A stretch of 64,000 nucleotides of DNA from Ditylenchus dipsaci (lineage: Eukaryota; Nematoda; Chromadorea; Rhabditida; Anguinidae), in contig SADC01000706.1 of assembly GCA_004194705.1 (NCBI GenBank), forward strand, positions 124,001-188,000, in the 5' to 3' direction. Within the stretch, counting starts at the first letter, position 1; each line of letters starts with the position of its first letter. The notes beneath the pieces were generated by a model. The model was not told the origin of the DNA. It saw only the letters and a list, made by a program, of their open reading frames with translations, and ran no database searches. A program made the position numbers and the translations under genes. Shown here in pieces: positions 56,565 through 64,000 of this stretch.

Positions 56565-58832
56565 ATGAAAACTTATCTACTTCTTCCAATTATTAGTTTT
56601 GTTGCAATATTTACATCTCAATCGACTTTGGCACGCGTAAGTCGGTTTTTTTCTGGTTCGTTCCCGCTTAAGGTCCAACACTTTTTCACCTTAATTTTTA
56701 AAGCTTTTTGCCAAATGTGATTGGCTAGTCTAGTTCGAAAAATTTCAAGCATTTCGATTTCACCGGTCTTCCTTTCGCTAATCAAACCCTCGGGTTGGCC
56801 AGACTTGCGGACAACATTTTGCGGACGCAACGCTTGCGGACTAAATTTCGTGGACGCAACATTCGCGCACGAAAATTTGCGGACGGAGATTTGCGGACGA
56901 GACTTTGTGGACCAAATTTTGCGGATGCAACATTTGCGGACGAACATTTGCGGACCGACTTTTGCGGATAAACCGAAGTTTGGCAGATAAGAAGCAGAAA
57001 AAAGAAGGTATCTCAAGCCGGAGTGAAGGATGACAGCATTAAAAACTAAGTTAGTCGAACCTGTGACTTAGGCGATGCTTATATGAAGTTTGCAAATTCT
57101 CGTCCGCAAGTTCTCGTCCACAAATGTTCGTCCACAAATCTTGCGTCCGCAAGATTTGATCCGCAAAAGTTGAGGCGCAAAACCTCATCCGCAAAGCTTT
57201 GTCCGCAATAATCACGTCCGGAAACACGCATCCGCAAAATATTGTCCGCAAGTCTGGCCAACTCAAACCCTCGCCTTTCGATAAATTTTTTATAGACACC
57301 CTATATTCAAAAAAACTGGCAAAACTTTAAGATTTTGAAACAATCAGCGGTACAATTGTGATCGCTGCGATTGTTTTTGGGACCAGGATTGCTAACAAGG
57401 TGTCGAACCCTAGGCGGGAACCAGCTTGTGGGGTGTCCTTATATCAAAAGTCTACTGTGTTTTGTTATATTAACAACCTCTACAACTTTAAATTTTATTT
57501 CTGCTGATAAAAAGCAGGAATTAGTGGCATGACTTTTTAAAGACTATCCTTTTTACTCTTAGCATCACTCTTCCTCTAGCAGCAGTTCAAGCAGTTCCGA
57601 TGCAATCAATGATGACCATGGACCTCCGTGTACTAGCGCTGACTGTGAAAATCGGGGCCAATGCATTGGGACTACTAACAACCCCAAATGCTACTGTATT
57701 ATGGGGTTCAAAGGCAGGAGATGTCAACATCTAGCCCGACCAGGTTCAAGCTGTAAGTCAACCCTCTCAATACTAAATCCCAAAAATCTTTGTTTGTAGA
57801 CAGTAATAATGCAAGAAACAGCCCTAGTTTTGGCAACAGCAATAGTCAGAATGGTGGTAGAGGATTTGTAAATGGCGCTGGACCTGGGTGTCCCCCATCA
57901 TACTGCAACAATCATGGGTTGTGTGCCGTGGGCAACGGGGTGTATGTCTGTCAATGTGCTGGTGGTTATACTGGCTCCAGGTGTGAAAATGGTACGACAT
58001 CGTTTGTAAAATGTAAAAGCCGATTTTAAACAGCACCCAAGCACCGGGAGAAACCGAAAAACAAATATAACAAATCAAACCTTTTTGTTTTCAAAAAATC
58101 GACAAACACTCGACTAACCTTTTGAAAGATCGGAAACACCAAATTTTGAAACACTAAAAACCGGATGTTCAGAAGCCCCACTTTGAAAAATTGACCGTGA
58201 ACAGTGCTAGTATATACTAATTATTATATTTCAGTAAGCACTTCAACAAGCAATAACCCAGCTCAGCAGGCTAGTGTTCTACAAACACCACAGACATTTT
58301 CTCAAGTTCAAAATTTAGCACAGAGCCAACAAAGTGTTCCTCAAACACAGCAAATTTACCCTCAAACTCAGAATAGAGCTCAGCAGGCTACTCAACAAGG
58401 ACAGTCTGTTTACCCACAAACTCAAAACCTTCAAAACCAGCAAACGCCTCAGCTGCAGAACTTGCCTCAAACACAGGGTGTCAATCAATTGCAAACTTTT
58501 CCACAGTCACAACTCATAAATCAAGGGCAGAGAATACCTCAAGCTCAGACTATGTACCAGTGTTGCCTGCTAATCAGCAGACCAATCAAGCAGTGTCCAA
58601 TCCTCAGTATATCCAAGTGCTGCAGCCTAGTAACCAGCCAAATAGACAAATTAACCTGTCCAGCTTGGTTGCCGCAAGTTTGCCTGCAGCAAATCAAAAC
58701 ACTGCTTTGCTTCAACCAGCATATTCCACACAACCCTTAGCTGCATATCCAGCATATGCTCCAATCAATGGAATCAGCAACACACCAGGTCTCACAAATG
58801 CCATTCAAGCTGTTTATGCGGGCAAAAAATAG
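56565..58832 (+). CDS. Secreted protein with two EGF-like domains and a Gln-rich C-terminal region
   Basis: Exons: 56565-56636, 57563-57752, 57800-57991 and 58235-58832, all GT-AG and in phase. Exon 1 is a signal peptide (MKTYLLLPIISFVAIFTS). Exon 2 has a polyserine run, then an EGF-like domain (PCTSADCENRGQC ... CYCIMGFKGRRC). Exon 3 carries a Gly/Asn/Ser linker and a second EGF-like domain (GCPPSYCNNHGLC ... CQCAGGYTGSRC). Exon 4 is Gln-, Thr-, Pro- and Asn-rich with PQTQN and SQ units and ends AIQAVYAGKK. One extra T near 58553 is needed to join its two frames. It is probably an extracellular adhesive, mucus or matrix protein. A polyadenylation signal AATAAA is at 58935. It lies opposite in strand to, and possibly inside an intron of, the large EGF gene. 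Confidence 0.8.
56795..57275. mobile_element. Fold-back element with GCGGAC-repeat arms
   Basis: GGTTGGCCAGACTTGCGGAC at the left is mirrored by GTCCGCAAGTCTGGCCAAC at the right. The left arm is a run of TTTGCGGACGCAACA-like units of 15-17 bp; the right arm is the same run inverted. It is inserted in a Tigger-like sequence in intron 1 of the secreted EGF gene. Confidence 0.8.
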
Positions 58833-59039
58833 TTGGTATTGATATGACGAGATAAAACAAGTGTTTTATATCATGATCCTTTTTTCGGAATTTGGGGTTT
58901 GATGTTTTTGCTATGAAAGTTATTACCAAGTAGAAATAAAGAAATAGCAGAATCATAGGTTGAAATTTGAGTTTCGCAACTAATACCGGGAATTCATCGG
59001 TAACCGCCTAACGCCTAACAAAAACCACCCCTACAAATT

Positions 59040-60165
59040 GGACATTGTCAGCGTTAAAAAGAGTTTGACGCGCGACAAAATACTTTTTCAAAAGAAAATT
59101 TCGGGCGACATTGTCCTTTATTTACTATTTGACGGGCGACATTGTCCCTTTTTCGGAATTTGTCTGGCGACATTGTCCCATTTTCAATCTATTTGTGTAA
59201 CTTATCGCGTATACTGCTGTATTCATTGATACTTTTCTAGTATTCTGTATCTTTGGTTATTTTATGAACAAGTGTGATTTTCTCAACCAATATTAATTGA
59301 TTAATTAATTAATTGATTAATGAATGAATATTTAATTGGTTATAAACAGTTTGCCGCCACTTCTATAAATACTGCAAAAATAGCTGTAAACTCCTTGTTC
59401 ATGGTATCGGAATCGGATGCCATATGTCAAAAAGTGCAGCCTTTAGTATAGCCTCACTTACTATCGATATCTCGAGATAAAGACCCTGAATTCCCAACAG
59501 CTATTTTATTTCAACAAAGCGATTGCTGCATGACCATACGATGCAAGCATATCTACAATTTAACGAGAACGACAAATACACTATAGCCTGAATGACAGTA
59601 GATTCTCAACGTGGACTTCTTCCTAGCAATGACCCTGCGGGCACTCACGACTCATATGGCGGGTTTCCTGGCAATTGTAGCAACGACGATCTCCACCACC
59701 ACCATAACTGCCGCCGCCACCACCGCTTCGAGGCTGAGTGAATTCGCAAGACACGTGACCAAGCTTGCCGCAATTGAAGCACGAGTAACCGACTGCAAAT
59801 CAATTTTGGTGATACTGAGAAATAAAAAACGGCATAACGTACCGCCACCACCATCTTAGTCACCGACACTTGGGCACTCACGAGCGAAATGACCCATTTC
59901 GTGGCACTTGTAGCATCCCCACACCTTTTTTCTTGATAAGCTTGATGCTCGAAAACTTCAACAACTGGAAAATGAATTTGATATAAAATGCTAGACATCT
60001 TTCTACAAACTGGATGATAGATCCGAGAAAAGGGACAACAAAGTGTCGCGCGACGAATTCCATTTAAATGGACATTGTCCATCGACATTTCCCAGGCGAC
60101 ATTGTCCATTATTTGGGACAATAGCGCGTGTCAAATTCTTCAAAAACGGGACATTTTCCGGGCGC
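59040..60165. mobile_element. Fold-back element with GACATTGTCC-repeat arms enclosing a zinc-knuckle gene
   Basis: The left arm (about 59040-59190) has GGCGACATTGTCC units and AGAGTTTGACGCGCGACA. The right arm (about 60040-60165) has the same words inverted. Exact ends and target duplication are not clear to me. The space between the arms contains the broken CCHC gene at 59623-59964. Confidence 0.6.
59623..59964 (-). pseudogene. CCHC zinc-knuckle protein fragment (CNBP-like), in-frame stop
   Basis: The upstream exon (about 59964-59843) encodes CYKCHEMGHFAREC, a canonical C-x2-C-x4-H-x4-C knuckle. A 50-nt intron follows. The second exon (59792-59623) has CFNCGKLGHVSCE (His-Cys spacing one short), a Gly/Ser linker, then CYNCQETRHMSREC and a stop. 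CNBP/Gis2 and vasa-type proteins have such knuckles separated by Gly-rich linkers and bind single-stranded nucleic acid; CNBP usually has seven. A TAA at 59856-59858 breaks the frame before the intron, and the shortened knuckle suggests decay. The fragment lies between the arms of a fold-back element. Confidence 0.6.
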
Positions 60166-60249
60166 CGTTTCAACATTTTGAAATTTTTAAAAATAGTTTA
60201 TACAAAAAGTGATTACTAAACAAACACAAGTTGCCTGCAAGATCTCAAC

Positions 60250-63200
60250 TTCCAACAAAATGTTGGCAATTAATACCAGACCAGCCTATGTTACACATGC
60301 ATACAAACTTGTTCTGAGTTCCATAGCACACTCCATTGGCTGAGCATTGCTCTTTGGATATGCAACGAGGCTCTACAATCACACATGTTCAAATCTTTAC
60401 AAAAATAATTTCCAAAAGTCTACCAATCTCACATCTCTGGCCAGAAAATCCCAAATTACATAGACACACTGGTGCAGCCTTTGTTCCAATACAAACCCCG
60501 TTTGGTTACAGTCCTTGAGCTCACACAATCCATTGGCTGAGTTAGGTAGGCCTTCTATTCTCCCATTCTTGACTCACATCTCCTGCCTGAGTAACCCAGG
60601 TTACAGAGGCAAGTGAAGGTGTTCTTGGTGCCCATGCATATGCCTTGGTTGTTGCAGTCCGAGGAGTCGCACAGTGTGCCCACCGCTTAATGACACAAGT
60701 TGGAATTCTGAGTAGATTGATCAATTTTTACTATACCTTTTTCACATCGTTCACCAATGTAGCCTAGATGACATGCACAGGTGAATGCCTAGGAGCGATA
60801 TTTTTTAACAAAATAGGAGCTTTTTTTAGTTAGAAATTTGATGGCGCCAGGGTGAGCCAAAAAACATGGCGGTGTGGATCAACAGTCGGTGAACCACCCT
60901 CACCTCAGTCAATGTGCAAATATCATAAAAAATTAACATTATCAATTAGCCGTGATTAATCAGACAAAAAGCCTAACAAATAAACTCCAAAAATGCTTGA
61001 TACAGGTTTAAAGCTCTCAAGTATTAATCAAGTATTAGTACTACAGTCGACGGTCGATATAACGAACCCCCCAAAAGTTCGTTCCCACCTAGGGTTTCGT
61101 TATATCGAGCGTCGACTGTACTATTTAAATAATAACCTCAAGGCGGTATTCACTTACGACCAAGTTTGGAGCTATTCGCCATGTATTGCGAATATTTAGA
61201 ATCAGAAGCTACGGTTTTTTTAGAGAATTAGAAAAAATTGAAACAGTTTGTGATGGGGAGAGTGGTGGCCACGTATTTTAAACTTTTGAACAAATTTTTC
61301 GTGTTAAATATAAATATACACAAAAAATCATGTAAACAGGCAGCGATTTTTTCGAATTTTTTTTTCGATTCCAGTTTTGATTTTGGCAAAAGTGAAATTC
61401 CGGTTCCGATTCCGGTTTCTACAAAAATCGAATTCCGGTTCCGGTTTTCACAAATCTAAAATTCCGGTTACGGTCCCGGTCCAAATATCGATTCCGAGCC
61501 GAAATTCCGCCCTTAACCAATTTGGTTTTTTATTTGGTACACCCTCTATTTCTGTATTCTCAATTCACACTGAACAGATAGAGAAATATCTCAGCTACAA
61601 AATGGTACAAAAATATCCAAAATTCGAAAACAAAATTTACAGTATTTATTGTAATAGAACACCATGGTGCTCTATTTTTCAAGCTTAAAAAATTTTAAAT
61701 TTTTAAAATAAAGTTGCCGGCCGCGATATTAAAGCAAATACGGTTTTATGGGTAGTATTTTTTTTAATGATAAATAGCAATAAATCGAAGCTCTACTGGA
61801 GTTTTATGGATGTTTTTGCAGGTAACTCTAAATTTTAGAAGGCCGGTGCCAATTTTTTAGATTTACAGCACTGAATGGAATTAGTGGGGAATCCGTTTTG
61901 TGGGATTTTCATGGCTGCCAAAATATCAGACAAAGAAATTCCCCACTAACTCCGTGTAAACTTGATTTTTTGCGCAAGTTCGAATTCAAAGACGAAAGTC
62001 GGTTTAGAATTGATAACTATGAGAAGAAGAGGCAAAGTGTAAAAAGGGGGCGGCACATACCTTTTTGCTGCCAACACACAGTCCGTGGTTGTTGCAGTCA
62101 GTTGGATCGCATAAAGGATAGGATGCTACAATATAAGCAATCATAAATCAATGAATGATAAACTTTTGTGTCCACCCACTTTTCTCACATCTCTTGCCGG
62201 AATAGCCAAGGTTGCAAACACAATTGAATTCGTCTTTGCTGCCAAAGCAGATTCCTTGGTTATTGCAGTCCATGGAGAGCAAGCGTTGTGGGCCAGCCTG
62301 TAAGCATCACCTTTCAGGGTGTGCATCGTGTGGTGTGGTCCAGCATTTACTAAAACCAAGTTTCCCAGATGAAAGTTTTGGAACACAAATATTTGAAAAA
62401 AAGGGAGATTTTGACGCCAAACCCAAGAAATTTCCCATTTGAGAATAGATTTGATAAAGTTGAACCTGTATTTACAGGCGCATTCACAATGAGGAGGCTG
62501 TTTGCGGATGCTAAACCAGACTTTACACTCGGAAATGGCCATAATTTTTTTTTAATTTCTCAAAAATTATTCTTTTGGTGCCATCTTGTAGCTAAGATTC
62601 AGGACTTCCAGATGAGCTATTGATAAAGTGGATGCTGTTAAAAAAAATTAAGTTAAAATAGAAAGACTCCGCCCAAGCATCCGAATTCGAGTTAGGATTA
62701 TAAGCGGAGTCTTAAAATTTTATCTGAGTTTTTTGAAGCAATTTTCACTCAGTCAATAGCTCATTTGATAGCCCTAAACCTCAACTGTATGATGTGAGAA
62801 GCTATATAAGCAACTGGAGAACAAAAAACCACACCAACTGAATAATTTTGGGAAAACAGTAAAAAAAGCGAGGATTCTGTTTCGCGGATTCTTAGTGAGT
62901 AGTCTATTTTAGTATCCGCAAACAGACTCCTCATTGTGAATGCGCCTTAAGAGCACCTTAAAAGATCTTTCCTGGGCTCTGACACTTTTTTACATGAATT
63001 TATTTTTAATTTTTCCGTTACAATGAGATCCAATCCGCTAAACTACAAATTTTGGCATCGCAGCCTTTTGTTCCTTTTTCCAGTTTTTTTAACTTACGCT
63101 TTTTTTTTAGTTTGGGTTTTTTTGCTTTACGGGCAAGACTTCGAGCCGTCCTAACGTGCGCTGGTAAAAAAGGCATCGAAGCCAAAAGTAAATAATAATT

Positions 63201-63876
63201 CAAAAAGTGATAAAATTTTGTTTGAAAAAACAATTGCTCTCTATTGGGCTATCCTCTTTCCCACTTTTGTTCACAAGCTTTTCAATAATGTTTTGCAACA
63301 AATTTACCAGCATTAATCACATTGCTTTCACAGCGTTGACCAGCATAACCCAAATAACAGATGCAGGTAGGGTTGACTGAAGTTCCAATACAAACACCCT
63401 AAAAACATTGCTCGATACAAAACTTAAAACTCGAAAAAAAATCTATTCCAACTTTATTATTGCAATCAGCAGAAGAGCAAGTGTTCAAACTGGAGGGGCC
63501 CCATGACGGCAGGTCACCCTTACTACTTACTGGAATACCTATAAAAATACAAACTTGGAACAGTAAATTTGCTAGCAATGATTATACCAATGTTGACAGT
63601 CTTTTCGCATTTCTGGCCAGAGAAACCAACATTGCAAATGCAGGTGTGATTGTTGGTAGTTCCCACACACAGACCATTGCCAGAGCACACTGCACTCCCG
63701 TTGCACACTTCTGCAACAGAAATATTAGTGGAAAGATACAAGGAATGCAAGTTACACTTACTGCTCTCACACCTGTTGCCCACAAACCCACTGTCACAAA
63801 GACATATAGCAGTTGATTTAGTTCCCAAACACCTTCCTTTATTGGAACAGTCAAACTCGGTGCATGCGAGGTCACG
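60250..63876 (-). CDS. EGF-repeat protein, N-ward part (8 EGF-like domains), running off the right edge
   Basis: Predicted exons from the 5' side: 63876-63762, 63710-63598, about 63489-63453, 63398-63308, 62297-62180, 62125-62061, 60788-60737, 60685-60578, 60536-60424 and 60372-60250. Domains share spacing and wording with those at 38.4-51.4 kb (DCNNQGICMGTK, DCNNHGLCVGSK, GYSGKRC). Single-base insertions are needed near 62270 and 60510. The exon ending at 60250 can use donor GGAA/GTTGAG in phase 1. That joins exactly to the exon starting at 51390 to give ATT CCA TGC (Ile-Pro-Cys), as in other domains of the array. The two clusters are therefore plausibly one gene with at least 23 EGF-like domains. 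There is no start codon or signal peptide in the window; the gene continues beyond 64000. The junction near 63490-63600 is uncertain. Confidence 0.75.
61044..61118. mobile_element. Minimal Tigger-like MITE, 75 bp
   Basis: CAGTCGACGGTCGATATAAC and its near-inverse, flanked by TA, with AAAAGTTCGTTCCCACCTAG between. It lies in the intron at 60789-62060. Confidence 0.8.
62475..62950. mobile_element. Complete MITE, GGCGCATTCACAAT family
   Basis: CAGGCGCATTCACAATGAGG at the left, inverted as TCATTGTGAATGCGCC at the right. The terminal word TGTTTGCGGATGCTAAA is also inverted. A partial copy is at 29481-29925. It lies in an intron of the EGF gene. The rest of that intron (62951-63300) has no feature I can support. 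Confidence 0.75.
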
Positions 63877-64000
63877 CTGAACAAAATAATTTACCTCCAG
63901 TTGTAGTTCGACTGCAATAATTTTTTAATCTCGGTGTACACTCCTAAATTTGGCTTGGTCCCTTTACGTGATTTTTTGAAAAATTAGTTTTTAACAGCTT

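Noticed and set aside
1..64000. CRISPR array
   Set aside because: The many repeats are in an animal genome, lack uniform repeat-spacer structure, and are explained as minisatellites or transposon ends.

Overview
The window is nuclear DNA of an animal. It is AT-rich and repeat-dense. Introns are mostly tiny (41-76 nt), with GT-AG borders and a TTTTCAG-type acceptor, plus two likely GC-AG introns. The protein-coding content is metazoan: a bZIP regulator, EGF-repeat extracellular proteins and elongation factor 1B. Small introns and TTTTCAG acceptors just upstream of ATGs would fit a nematode, rotifer, flatworm or similar small-bodied invertebrate. I cannot name the species.

Layout. 1-22 kb has no host gene I can support. 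It holds minisatellites, fold-back elements, Tigger/pogo-like and mariner-like elements, hAT-like elements, and several unique GC-richer islands that could be regulatory. 22.2-31.5 kb (+) is a transcription factor locus whose exons are phase-compatible from end to end and would encode two separate bZIP domains. 31.6-36.1 kb is nested fold-back and hAT-like repeat. 36.1-38.0 kb is a hAT-like element with a perfect 8-bp target duplication that encloses a complete five-exon gene (-) of unknown function. 38.4-63.9 kb (-) carries EGF-like exons, 15 domains in 38.4-51.4 kb and 8 in 60.2-63.9 kb. Splice phases allow them to be one giant gene running off the right edge. The 8.9-kb gap between the two clusters contains eEF1B (+) inside a hAT-like element, a separate secreted EGF/Gln-rich protein gene (+), and a broken CCHC zinc-knuckle gene (-) inside a fold-back element.

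Three cross-cutting observations stand out. First, transposon-bounded blocks carry intron-containing host-type genes. Second, many unrelated fold-back elements share one architecture: inverted arms built of short tandem repeats. Third, almost every gene needs one or more single-base insertions, mostly in homopolymers, to keep its frame. This looks like systematic assembly deletions from noisy long reads and not like decay. All coordinates come from reading the sequence by eye, and exon borders are predictions.
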